Positions 8,905 through 15,449 of a stretch of 53,448 nt of DNA are shown here, one piece after another. Source of the DNA: CAZFLM01 sp964519955 (GTDB lineage: Bacteria > Armatimonadota > Chthonomonadetes > Chthonomonadales > CAJBBX01). The notes below the pieces were generated by a model. It was not told the origin of the DNA. It saw only the letters and a list, made by a program, of their open reading frames with translations, and did not search any database. Within the stretch, counting starts at the first letter, position 1, and the number at the start of each line of letters is the position of its first letter. A program made the position numbers and the translations under genes. The stretch lies in contig CAZFLM010000046.1 in the NCBI GenBank assembly GCA_964519955.1, positions 1 to 53,448 of the forward strand, written 5' to 3'.

Positions 8905-8932
8905 CACCCGTCACCCGACACCCGACACACGC
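8905..8932. repeat. Heptamer family D (CACCCGR), four units
   Basis: CACCCGT, CACCCGA, CACCCGA, CACACGC in perfect 7-bp register. It ends two bases before the stop codon of the H-X9-DG gene. Confidence 0.8.
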
Positions 8933-8934
8933 AC

Positions 8935-9435
8935 CTACGGCTTCCACCGCACCGCGGCGCCACGCTTCTGCCACCTGGCGTGCCCGTCGGCGTAGGCCCA
9001 CATCAGGCCGCCGGTGTGCCGGTCATCGCCGGTCAGCCGCTCCGGCCCGCCGTACGTGTCCAACCGCACCGCGTCGGCCTCGAACAGCAGCGCCGTCTCG
9101 AATGGCAGGCCGATCTTCTCCGTGGGAATGCCATCCAGCGAAGCGTTGTACCCGTAGCCGTAGGGCGTCGGGGCGCTCGGGCACTTCCACACGTCGCGGC
9201 CCTTCACGTACGCCTCGGTCGCCGACGCCCAACTCCACGCCGGCGGCAGCGTTGCCTCGTAGTCCTCGCGGTAGAGGAGCTGCCCGAATGCCAACTGCTT
9301 GATGTGCGAGAGACACGTGGCGGGGCGCGACTTGTCCCTGGCCGCCGCGAAGATGGGCGCCAGAATGGCCCAGACGATCGCCAGGAACGCGCCCAGAGAG
9401 CCGTAGACCCACAGCCGCTTCCGCAGAGGCGTCAT
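8935..9435 (-). CDS. H-X9-DG pseudopilin-like protein lacking the prepilin peptidase motif
   Basis: 166 residues from the ATG at 9435 (GGGGAG 4-5 nt upstream). The frame stays open upstream only through two heptamer repeats read as GTWDLG, so a longer start is rejected. One N-terminal membrane helix (about 8-27) runs into ILAPIFAAARDKSRPATC and LSHIKQLAFGQLLYREDYE. This matches the alpha1-spine region of DUF1559-type type II secretion pseudopilins of Planctomycetota and Armatimonadota. The C-terminal HTGGLMWAYADG is an exact H-X9-DG motif. The usual GFTLIE cleavage site is replaced by a basic MTPLRKR start, so it is probably membrane-anchored without prepilin processing. Its role is unknown. 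Confidence 0.8.
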   Translation of the reverse strand: MTPLRKRLWVYGSLGAFLAIVWAILAPIFAAARDKSRPATCLSHIKQLAFGQLLYREDYEATLPPAWSWASATEAYVKGRDVWKCPSAPTPYGYGYNASLDGIPTEKIGLPFETALLFEADAVRLDTYGGPERLTGDDRHTGGLMWAYADGHARWQKRGAAVRWKP

Positions 9436-9465
9436 CCCGCTCCCCCACTCGGTCCAACCCCCAAA

Positions 9466-9483
9466 CCCCAAGTCCCAAGTCCC
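9466..9483. repeat. Heptamer family A (CCCAAGT)
   Basis: CCCCAAGTCCCAAGTCCC, preceded by a looser CCCCCAAA. It lies just upstream of the H-X9-DG gene start. Confidence 0.9.
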
Positions 9484-9555
9484 AACACCACCCGCCACTT
9501 CGCCACCGCCACGGCCGCATCCTGCATCCATCGCGATCAACCCATCGCCGTCCCG

Positions 9556-9573
9556 CCCCAAGTCCCAAGTCCC
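9556..9573. repeat. Heptamer family A (CCCAAGT)
   Basis: CCCCAAGTCCCAAGTCCC followed by an A/C-rich tail. It lies between the divergent H-X9-DG and manD-like genes, about 70 nt before the latter. Confidence 0.9.
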
Positions 9574-9641
9574 AACCCCCAGGGAAGGACACCCGCCCCC
9601 TAACGCGGAAACTGACCGCAACCCACCATCGAGGCCACGCC

Positions 9642-10832
9642 ATGAAGATCACCGAGGTCCGCGTCATCGTCACCTGCCCGGGTCGCAACTACACGCTCGT
9701 CAAGATCATGACCGACCAGCCGGGGCTCTACGGCGTCGGCGAGGGGACCCTGGCCGGCAGCGAGACCATCGTCGCGGAGGCCCTGCGCCACATCGCCCAC
9801 CTGCTGATCGGACGCGACCCGCAGCAGATCGAGGACATCTGGCACGTGGTCTACCGCCAGGGCTACTGGCGCGGCGGCCCCGTCTTCATGGCGGCCCTCG
9901 CGGCTATCGACATCGCGCTCTGGGACATCAAGGGGAAGCAGGCGGGCCTGCCGGTCTACCAGTTGCTCGGCGGCAAGGCGCGCGACGGGGTGATGTGCTA
10001 CAGCCACGCCGGCGGCCGCGACGCGGTGGAGTGCGAGGACCACGCCCGGCGCCTGATGGCGGAAGGCTTCCGCGTGGTGCGCTGCCAGGTGGGCCCCTAC
10101 GGCGGCGCCGGCGTCATCGGCGAGAAGCCACCCGTCAGCCCGGGCACCCCCGGCATCAGCGTGTACGAGCCGACACCCTACCTGCTGAGCGTGCCGAAGC
10201 TCTTCGCCCACCTGCGCGACAAGCTCGGCATGGAGGTGGAGCTGATGCACGACGTTCACGAGCAGCTCAGCCCGATCGAGGCCGCCCGCCTGGCGAAGGA
10301 GCTGGAGCCCTACCGCCTCTTCTTCCTGGAGGACCCGCTCATGCCGGAGCACCGCGAGAGCTGGCCCCTCCTCCGCGCCGCCTCCACCACGCCCCTGGCC
10401 ATCGGCGAGATCCTCACGTCGCGCTGGGACTGCCTGCCGCTCTTCCAGAACCGCTGGATCGACTTCATCCGCATGAAGCCCCTGCACGCCGGCGGCCTCA
10501 CCGAGATGCGCAAGATCATGGTCCTCGCCGAGCCCTACAACGTGCGCAGCGCTTTCCACGGCGCCGCCGACATCGGCCCCGTCGCCCAGGCCGCCTCCAT
10601 CAGCCTCCAGGCCGTCATCCCGAACTTCGGCGTCCAGGAGTGGACCCGCTTCCCCGAGCCCGCCTACGAGGTCATGCCGGGCGTCTGCGAGATGAGGCAG
10701 GGCTACGCCTACCCGAACGAGCGCCCCGGCCTCGGCATCGACATCGACGAGGAGAAGGCCGCGACGTACCCCTACCAGCTCGGCTTTATGCCGCTGGTCC
10801 GGCGGGCGGACGGTTCGGCGCACGTGTATTGA
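9642..10832 (+). CDS. manD: ManD/RspA-type mannonate dehydratase-like enolase-superfamily enzyme
   Basis: 396 residues, full family length. It opens MKITEVRVIVTCPGRNYTLV and ends in SAHVY, both close to D-mannonate dehydratase ManD/RspA proteins. Enolase-superfamily ligands are visible: Asp in LMHDVHEQLSP, Glu in FFLEDPLMP and Glu in AIGEILTSRWD. A His acid/base candidate lies in HDVHEQ and another in SAFHGAADIGPV. Characterised members either dehydrate D-mannonate or D-gluconate to 2-keto-3-deoxygluconate or have little activity (RspA-like). The loop MCYSHAGG differs from the YGHANG of efficient ManDs, so substrate is uncertain. It stands alone with no uronate genes beside it. A diverged copy of its 3' end lies at 11429-11495. 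Confidence 0.85.
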   Translation: MKITEVRVIVTCPGRNYTLVKIMTDQPGLYGVGEGTLAGSETIVAEALRHIAHLLIGRDPQQIEDIWHVVYRQGYWRGGPVFMAALAAIDIALWDIKGKQAGLPVYQLLGGKARDGVMCYSHAGGRDAVECEDHARRLMAEGFRVVRCQVGPYGGAGVIGEKPPVSPGTPGISVYEPTPYLLSVPKLFAHLRDKLGMEVELMHDVHEQLSPIEAARLAKELEPYRLFFLEDPLMPEHRESWPLLRAASTTPLAIGEILTSRWDCLPLFQNRWIDFIRMKPLHAGGLTEMRKIMVLAEPYNVRSAFHGAADIGPVAQAASISLQAVIPNFGVQEWTRFPEPAYEVMPGVCEMRQGYAYPNERPGLGIDIDEEKAATYPYQLGFMPLVRRADGSAHVY

Positions 10833-10843
10833 GGGCGGGGGGC

Positions 10844-10861
10844 GGGACTTGGGACTTGGGG
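10844..10861 (-). repeat. Heptamer family A (CCCAAGT)
   Basis: GGGACTTGGGACTTGGGG on the plus strand, 12 nt after the manD-like stop, followed by CTGGGGGCTGGCT. The whole block recurs after the manD fragment at 11497. Confidence 0.9.
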
Positions 10862-10876
10862 CTGGGGGCTGGCTGG

Positions 10877-11149
10877 TTAGCCGAGTTCGCGCAGGAGTGC
10901 GTCGTAGTCGGCGTGTGATCCGATCCAGAACCAGACGATGTCACTGCCGCGTAGCATGCCGACGGCCCGATAGTGCAACCCGACGCGCGCCGAGTAGACA
11001 GGCACCGCGGCATGGACCTTGCGGAAGTGCAGACTCTGGTGGTACGGGTCCGACGCGAATAGCCTGTACGCACGCTTGGCCTGGTGTCGCGCGTCAAGAG
11101 GCAACCGGGCGAGTTCGTCGCGGAACCGTCTTGACGTCCGCGAGTTCAC
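10877..11149 (-). CDS. RelE/ParE-family toxin
   Basis: 90 residues from the GTG at 11149. This start overlaps the antitoxin stop by four bases (GTGA), the usual coupling of such pairs. The sequence VNSRTSRRFRDELARL, a central Lys/Arg-rich strand (HFRKVHAAVPVYSARVGLHYRAVG) and a C-terminal WFWIGSHADYDALL fit the RelE/ParE barrel fold of mRNA interferase or gyrase-poisoning toxins. The HADYD ending is typical of HigB/RelE-like proteins. Which target applies cannot be read. It follows the antitoxin, the common order for RelBE. A truncated copy of the toxin lies at 12.0-12.2 kb. Confidence 0.82.
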   Translation of the reverse strand: MNSRTSRRFRDELARLPLDARHQAKRAYRLFASDPYHQSLHFRKVHAAVPVYSARVGLHYRAVGMLRGSDIVWFWIGSHADYDALLRELG

Positions 11150-11364
11150 AGCGATTCCGGATCGAGCGGGAGCGTCTCCCCAGCCTCGTATTCCGCGAGG
11201 GCCTCCGCTGCAAGCTTCGCAAGGGCATCCTGCGACCCGGCGAACCGCTGAGCCCACTGCTCCTCGTCATCCAGTGTGTCGAGGATAAGGCTAGCGATCG
11301 CGTCCTGGTCCTCAACCGGCAGCTCTGCGATCCGAGTGTATGCCTTCTCAAGCAACTGGGTCAC
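11146..11364 (-). CDS. Antitoxin of the RelE-like pair
   Basis: 72 residues, GTG start at 11364 with AGGAGG eight nt upstream. It is acidic and helical, MTQLLEKAYTRIAELPVEDQ then DAIASLILDTLDDEEQW, and ends EALAEYEAGETLPLDPESL. The EYEAGET tail is common in small antitoxins encoded upstream of RelE/ParE toxins. It lacks an obvious DNA-binding fold, so autoregulation may depend on the complex. The stop overlaps the toxin start. A homologue with about 61% identity (44 of 72 positions, counted by eye) lies at 12.2-12.4 kb. Confidence 0.8.
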   Translation of the reverse strand: MTQLLEKAYTRIAELPVEDQDAIASLILDTLDDEEQWAQRFAGSQDALAKLAAEALAEYEAGETLPLDPESL

Positions 11365-11428
11365 CGTTCGATCCTCCTGACGCCGACATCCGGACCTGGT
11401 CTGGGTGTCACACTATTGTACACCAGAC

Positions 11429-11495
11429 GGTCATGCTCGGCGTCTGCGAGATGAAGCAGGGCTGCGCCTACCCCAACGAGCGCCCCGGCGGCGGC
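11429..11495 (+). pseudogene. Fragment duplicated from the manD 3' end
   Basis: These 67 bases align without gaps to 10670-10736 in the manD-like gene with seven mismatches (about 90%). They would encode VMLGVCEMKQGCAYPNERPG. There is no start and no conserved upstream part. As in the parent locus, a CCCAAGT heptamer copy and CTGGGGGCTGGCT follow on the same side. Confidence 0.85.
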
Positions 11496-11496
11496 T

Positions 11497-11514
11497 GGGA
11501 CTTGGGACTTGGGG
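11497..11514 (-). repeat. Heptamer family A (CCCAAGT)
   Basis: GGGACTTGGGACTTGGGG on the plus strand directly after the manD fragment. Identity with the copy at 10844 extends through CTGGGGGCTGGCT. Confidence 0.9.
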
Positions 11515-11555
11515 CTGGGGGCTGGCTCGCGGCGAAGCACGGCCCGCACTCTGGC

Positions 11556-12047
11556 TCAGAGTCGCTGGCAGAGCCTCGGGAACCGCTGCTCCAGGTCATC
11601 CTCATCCCATGGCTCGCCGGCCGGTTCGCGGGGATAGATGCCCTCAGTTGGTGGCATCTCGTGGCCGGTAACGCGCTCGTACGCGCGATCCGCGGCATAC
11701 ATAAGCTCCTCACACTCCAACCCGTCGTCGTCGCCGCTGACCAGATCTCCGATGCTCTGCGGGTCCGCCAACGCCCGATCGAACACGGCCCGCCCCTGTC
11801 CAACCAGCCAGCGTCGGAAGTACTCAAACCCATCATCGGAGCATCCGCCGTTGATCAGATGCGCCACGCCCCAGAGATCCCAGCGATACGCGGCATCCCG
11901 GAAGCGCACAAAGTGTGCGTCGAACGACCGGATCTCATCCGGGGACAGCCCACACAGAGCGCAGAACAGGCGTTCGGTCTGCGACTCACACGATTGTGTC
12001 CCTTGGTGGCTCTCATCGATAAGTGCCCAGAAACCGGCCTCGTCCAT
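11556..12047 (-). CDS. DUF4240 domain protein
   Basis: 163 residues, ATG with GGAGG eight nt upstream. It opens MDEAGFWALIDES. The core YRWDLWGVAHLINGGCSDDG followed by FEYFRRWLVGQGRAVFD and DPQSIGDL is the hallmark of DUF4240 (PF14024), a family of unknown function seen near toxin-immunity and WGR-type genes. It is soluble with no signal peptide. It lies where the 3' half of the second toxin copy should be: the truncated toxin frame runs into its 5' end. It may be the last gene of a small minus-strand operon beginning at 12892. Confidence 0.8.
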   Translation of the reverse strand: MDEAGFWALIDESHQGTQSCESQTERLFCALCGLSPDEIRSFDAHFVRFRDAAYRWDLWGVAHLINGGCSDDGFEYFRRWLVGQGRAVFDRALADPQSIGDLVSGDDDGLECEELMYAADRAYERVTGHEMPPTEGIYPREPAGEPWDEDDLEQRFPRLCQRL

Positions 12048-12222
12048 CGGGCTGCCTCCAGCCGCCGCACGCGTACGTGTCTCCGTGGCCCGCCCCGTGC
12101 CGGGAGCTGCGAGATGCGCGGGCCGTGTGCCGACTTCGCGTCACGACCAGGGGCTGTTGTCTCGCCTCGCGGGCTAGCTGGGCGAGCTCGTCACGGAACC
12201 CTCTCGATGCTCGCGAGTTCAC
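12013..12222 (-). pseudogene. Truncated second RelE-like toxin
   Basis: From a GTG at 12222, overlapping the antitoxin-2 stop exactly as in the intact pair, the frame reads VNSRASRGFRDELAQLAREA then RQQP. It matches 16 of the first 24 residues of the intact toxin. Homology ends near 12151. The remainder is unrelated, and the frame stops inside the DUF4240 gene. The catalytic C-terminal half is absent, so this copy should not be toxic. Confidence 0.8.
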
Positions 12223-12428
12223 AGCGCTTCCGGATCGACCGCCGGCGTCTCCCCAGCCTCGTACTCCGCGAGGGCCTCCGCTGCGGGCTTCGCCACCGCG
12301 TCCCGCGACCGCGCGTACGGCTCCGCGCCGCGCTCCTCGTCGTCCAGTGTCTCCGGGATCAGCGCCGCGATGGCATCGTGGTCCTCGTCCGCGAGCGCGA
12401 CGATCGAGGCGTACGCATCCTCCCACAC
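12219..12428 (-). CDS. Orphan antitoxin, second copy with a lost start codon
   Basis: A homologue of the antitoxin at 11146-11364, with identical blocks such as AAEALAEYEAGET. The position equivalent to the GTG start of copy 1 reads ATA here (12435-12437, overlapping the stop of the upstream gene as ATAG). A usable start would be the GTG at 12428, giving 69 residues, or a longer frame from 12515. It has no functional toxin partner. It could still neutralise the neighbouring toxin as an anti-addiction copy, or be decaying. Expression is uncertain. Confidence 0.6.
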   Translation of the reverse strand: MWEDAYASIVALADEDHDAIAALIPETLDDEERGAEPYARSRDAVAKPAAEALAEYEAGETPAVDPEAL

Positions 12429-12433
12429 CTGGC

Positions 12434-12892
12434 CTATGGTCGGTCCCCCGTCTCGCCGACCGCCAGCCGCGAAGGTGGCCGCTCCACCACGATCGGGTCG
12501 CCGACCAACTCGCACGACCGCTTGCGCAAGAGGCCCTTGCGTGTGGGACGATACCTCTCTGCCACCACGACAGCTCGATCGTTCGAGCGGTCGGCCGCCT
12601 CCACGAAGACCGCGTCCGTCCGTTCGCCATCAACGGTCAGGAACCCATCCCACGCGAGCGCGTACATGCGCGTCTCCGCCGCCTTCGAGTCCAGAATGCC
12701 ACGCGCATAGTCGACTGGTTCGTCCGGCGGCGTGACGGCAAACGCCATCGGCTCGCCCTGGCCTTCGAGCGGCTCCACCATCGCGAACGGCATGAAGGGG
12801 CTGCACCCCCGCGCGACCATATCGATGGCGTGATCCAGTGCGTCAGACAACAGCCTGGCCAGATCCTCACTCGGGTTGAACTCGTCAGCCAT
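12434..12892 (-). CDS. Hypothetical protein
   Basis: 152 residues from the ATG at 12892, preceded by GGGAGGTG four nt upstream. It opens MADEFNPSEDLARLLSDALD, then FMPFAMVEPLEGQGEPMAFA and LTVDGERTDAVFVEAADRSN. No signal peptide or membrane helix is visible. The alpha/beta pattern suggests a compact soluble domain, but I do not recognise the family. The stop (TAG) sits against the start region of the orphan antitoxin, so the genes may be co-transcribed. The frame upstream of 12892 is open only because it crosses two heptamer repeats. Confidence 0.7.
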   Translation of the reverse strand: MADEFNPSEDLARLLSDALDHAIDMVARGCSPFMPFAMVEPLEGQGEPMAFAVTPPDEPVDYARGILDSKAAETRMYALAWDGFLTVDGERTDAVFVEAADRSNDRAVVVAERYRPTRKGLLRKRSCELVGDPIVVERPPSRLAVGETGDRP

Positions 12893-12919
12893 AGCCCACC
12901 TCCCACAGTCGGCCCCAAT

Positions 12920-12985
12920 CCCCAAGTCCCAAGTCCCAAGTCCCCAGCCCCAGCCCCCAGCCCCAGCCCCCAAGTCCCAAGTCCC
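12920..12985. repeat. Two heptamer family A arrays (CCCAAGT)
   Basis: The array at 12920-12944 has three CCCAAGT units, the longest of this family here. A second with two units lies at 12968-12985. CCCAGCC-type sequence separates them. The pair fills the gap between dgcN and the hypothetical gene. Confidence 0.9.
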
Positions 12986-12989
12986 GCCG

Positions 12990-14036
12990 TCAGGCGACGG
13001 CCTCCACCAGCCGCCTCCCGCCCGAACGCACCACATCGACCGCGGGCAGCCCCGTCTCCGCCTCCACCTCCGCGCACGCCCGCGCCGAGGCATCGTCCGA
13101 AAGGTGCCCGCAGTTCACCGCGATGCCCGCCACCGGAGCGCGCGGGAACGCCCCCGCCGAGCTGCACACCGTCTCGTACAGCCGCACGACCTCGCGCAGC
13201 GGCGGCAGCTTCACCCACGGCGTCTTGCGCACGTGCTCTTGCCCCGCGCGATGGCACAGGACGAGGTGCGTCGGCATGCTCCCCCGCATCAGCGGCAGCG
13301 TCGCCGTAGAGGCCGGGTGGAACAGCGAGCCCTGGCCCTCCACGAACACGATGTCGTCGTCCGCGTGCCGCATCACCATCTGCTCGATAGCGCCGGTCGC
13401 GAAGTCCACGCGGACCGCGTCCAGCGCAACGCCCTCTCCCGCGATCGCGATGCCGATCTGACCCGTCGCCAGGAAGTGCGACCGCAGCCCCATCGCCCGC
13501 GCCCCACGGTCCATCTCCAGCGCCGCCGTCATCTTCCCGCACGCCATGTCCGTGCCCACCACCAGCACCCGCTTCGCCCGCGCCTCGCGAGCGTGCCCGA
13601 GCCCGTTCACCAGGTGCGCGGGCTCCTTCCGCACGTCCCAGATGAACCGGTGCGGCTTCAGCAGCGCAGCCAGCTCCGGGTCGTCCGCCATCGGCTTGTG
13701 CAGCCCGTTCAGCACCGACATCCCGCCCGCCAGCGCCTCCTTCACCTCCGTCACCCACTCCGGAGGCAGCGCCCCACCGGTCGGCGCGATGGCCGGCACG
13801 ATCACGTCGGGCTTGTACGCCAGCGCCTCCGCCACCGTCGCCACGATCGGCGCATCGCACGCAATGCCCGTCAGCTCGCGCAGGGACCCACCGGCCGTCT
13901 CCCGGTCGATCACCACCACCGTCGGCGCGAGCCCGTACCGCATCAGCCCGTACCCCATCTTGCCGTGCGCGGCGTTCACGCAGCCGTGCATCAGCAGCGC
14001 CAGCCGGGTCTCGGGTGTCAGCTTCGGCGTCGTCAT
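12990..14036 (-). CDS. dgcN: DUF1611 family protein, DgcN-like
   Basis: 348 residues from the ATG at 14036 (GGAGGAGG upstream). Its start overlaps the dgcA stop as ATGA. DUF1611 features are present: N-terminal MHGCVNAAHGKMGYGLMRYG, a P-loop-like VVGTDMACGKMTAALEM at about 175, and VFVEGQGSLFHPASTATLPL. The family includes DgcN, reported as D-glutamate N-acetyltransferase acting with DgcA in D-glutamate catabolism. The nucleotide-binding-like loop suggests acyl-CoA or nucleotide binding. Coupling to a dipeptide-epimerase-like partner is the usual context. Cytoplasmic. The enzymatic assignment is by family only. Confidence 0.82.
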   Translation of the reverse strand: MTTPKLTPETRLALLMHGCVNAAHGKMGYGLMRYGLAPTVVVIDRETAGGSLRELTGIACDAPIVATVAEALAYKPDVIVPAIAPTGGALPPEWVTEVKEALAGGMSVLNGLHKPMADDPELAALLKPHRFIWDVRKEPAHLVNGLGHAREARAKRVLVVGTDMACGKMTAALEMDRGARAMGLRSHFLATGQIGIAIAGEGVALDAVRVDFATGAIEQMVMRHADDDIVFVEGQGSLFHPASTATLPLMRGSMPTHLVLCHRAGQEHVRKTPWVKLPPLREVVRLYETVCSSAGAFPRAPVAGIAVNCGHLSDDASARACAEVEAETGLPAVDVVRSGGRRLVEAVA

Positions 14037-15103
14037 CGGTTTGCCTCCTCCTCGCCCGGCTGCGCGCGCCGCACGCCCAGCCCGGGCGCCTCTGACGGCA
14101 GCAGCCTGCCATCGACCATCCGCAGCCCCTCGAAGGGGTCGGGCAGCAGGTTCAGGTGGCTGTCCAGGTCCAGCTCGTCCGCCAGCGCCGACAGCGCCAC
14201 GCCCCCCGCGATCGAGAGCGACGTCTCGCCCATGCACCCGATCATCACCTTCAGCCCGTGCGCCCGAGCCACGTGGATCAGCCGCAGCCCCTCGCGGATG
14301 CCGCCCGCCTTCATCAGCTTCAGGTTCACCCCGTCCACCACCCCGGCCAACTGCGGCACGTCGCGCGCCACGCTGCAGCTCTCGTCCACGTAGATGGGTA
14401 TCGGCCGCCCCCTCGCCACCGCCGGCAGGTCCGCCTCCGCGCCCTTCGCCAGGGGCTGCTCCACGAACTCCACCGCGCGCTCCGCCAGCCACGCCATCAT
14501 CGACCGCGCCCCGTCCACGGTCCACCCGCCGTTCGCGTCCACCCGCACCGGTATCTCCGGCGGCGCCACCTCGCGCACGGCCGAGTACATCGCGCGGTCC
14601 GCCTCCAGCCCGTCCGGGCTCCCCAACTTCACCTTCAGCGCCCGCGCCCCCGTCCGCGCCAGGATCTCCGGCACCCGCTCCCGCACCACCTCCGGCGGCA
14701 GGATGCCGATCGTCACCGTCGTCGGCACGATGCGCGCCGGGTCGCACCCCAGCATCCGGTAGACAGGCGCCCCCAGCCGCTTCCCGACCCAGTCGTACAG
14801 CGCCAGGTCCAGCGCCGCCCGAGCCGCCACGCCGCCGCCCACCTCATCCAGCGCAGCCTCGACCGCCTGCATCTCCCACGGCGCAAGCCCCTCCAGCCGA
14901 GGCGCCCAAGCCGCCAGGCTCTCGCGCGCCAACTCCGGCGTCTGCGCCACCGCCCCGCCGGAGTACGGCGCCATCTCCCCGAGCCCAACCACCCCGTCGT
15001 GCTCCACCTCGACCAGCAGGTTGTCCGACCCCGCCGAGGTCCCCCGGCTGATCCGCAGCGGATATCGCTTCCGCACCGGCAACTCATGAACACGGATGAT
15101 CAT
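14033..15103 (-). CDS. dgcA: Dipeptide epimerase-like enolase-superfamily enzyme, DgcA-like
   Basis: 356 residues, standard length. Muconate-lactonizing-enzyme subgroup signatures are visible: KVKLG (KxK catalytic lysine), metal ligands Asp in RVDANGGW, Glu in FVEQPL and Asp in YVDESC, and the second lysine in NLKLMKAGG. GCMGETSLSIAGG is typical of L-Ala-D/L-Glu epimerases and of DgcA. It forms a translationally coupled pair with the DUF1611 gene (4-nt overlap). The pair may recycle peptidoglycan-derived Ala-Glu or D-glutamate. The substrate could be another dipeptide. Confidence 0.85.
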   Translation of the reverse strand: MIIRVHELPVRKRYPLRISRGTSAGSDNLLVEVEHDGVVGLGEMAPYSGGAVAQTPELARESLAAWAPRLEGLAPWEMQAVEAALDEVGGGVAARAALDLALYDWVGKRLGAPVYRMLGCDPARIVPTTVTIGILPPEVVRERVPEILARTGARALKVKLGSPDGLEADRAMYSAVREVAPPEIPVRVDANGGWTVDGARSMMAWLAERAVEFVEQPLAKGAEADLPAVARGRPIPIYVDESCSVARDVPQLAGVVDGVNLKLMKAGGIREGLRLIHVARAHGLKVMIGCMGETSLSIAGGVALSALADELDLDSHLNLLPDPFEGLRMVDGRLLPSEAPGLGVRRAQPGEEEANR

Positions 15104-15221
15104 CGCTCACGCAACTCCCCTCAGAGAACGCCCCACCAAACCAGCCAGACCCTCATATGAGCGCTCATCGATATGTCACTTCTGGCCCGCCCTCGATCCG
15201 CCGCACACGCCCCCGCCGCGT

Positions 15222-15262
15222 CCCCTCCCGATTCGGGAGGGGTGGCCGAAGGCCGGGGTGGG
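15222..15262. repeat. GC-rich palindromic repeat G, copy 2
   Basis: CCCCTCCCGA pairs with TCGGGAGGGG, and TGGCCGAAGGCCGGGG follows, in the same order as copy 1 at 8764-8809. Confidence 0.75.
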
Positions 15263-15341
15263 TGCCCTGCCCCGCCGACCAACCAGCCCACCCATCATTT
15301 AAACGCATGCTCACACGTCACACACATCGGCCAACCCCCAA

Positions 15342-15359
15342 CCCCAAGTCCCAAGTCCC
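15342..15359. repeat. Heptamer family A (CCCAAGT)
   Basis: CCCCAAGTCCCAAGTCCC, about 90 nt upstream of the propeller gene. Confidence 0.9.
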
Positions 15360-15449
15360 AACCCCCGCCCGCACAGGCACGCAGGATACCGCCGCCCTCG
15401 TACAGAACCGATAGCCGCACTCATCGACCACACCCGGAGGTGGCCCGCC

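Larger units (their letters stand above)
15104..15449. other. Gene-free stretch with repeats G and A
   Basis: Between divergent dgcA and the propeller gene. Contains repeat G copy 2 (15222-15262, CCCCTCCCGA-TTCGGGAGGGG) and heptamer A (15342-15359). I see no gene and no convincing sigma-70 promoter. Confidence 0.7.

Noticed and set aside
7310..8907. Small frames encoding LREARxPPxRTGAC-type peptides
   Set aside because: They are translations of element F copies in the gaps, recur with the repeat, and lack starts with ribosome sites.
9023..13093. Recurring peptide GTWDLGLGAG at the N-termini of several frames
   Set aside because: It is the translation of the CCCAAGT heptamer repeat in one frame, not a conserved protein motif. 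Starts downstream of it have good ribosome sites.
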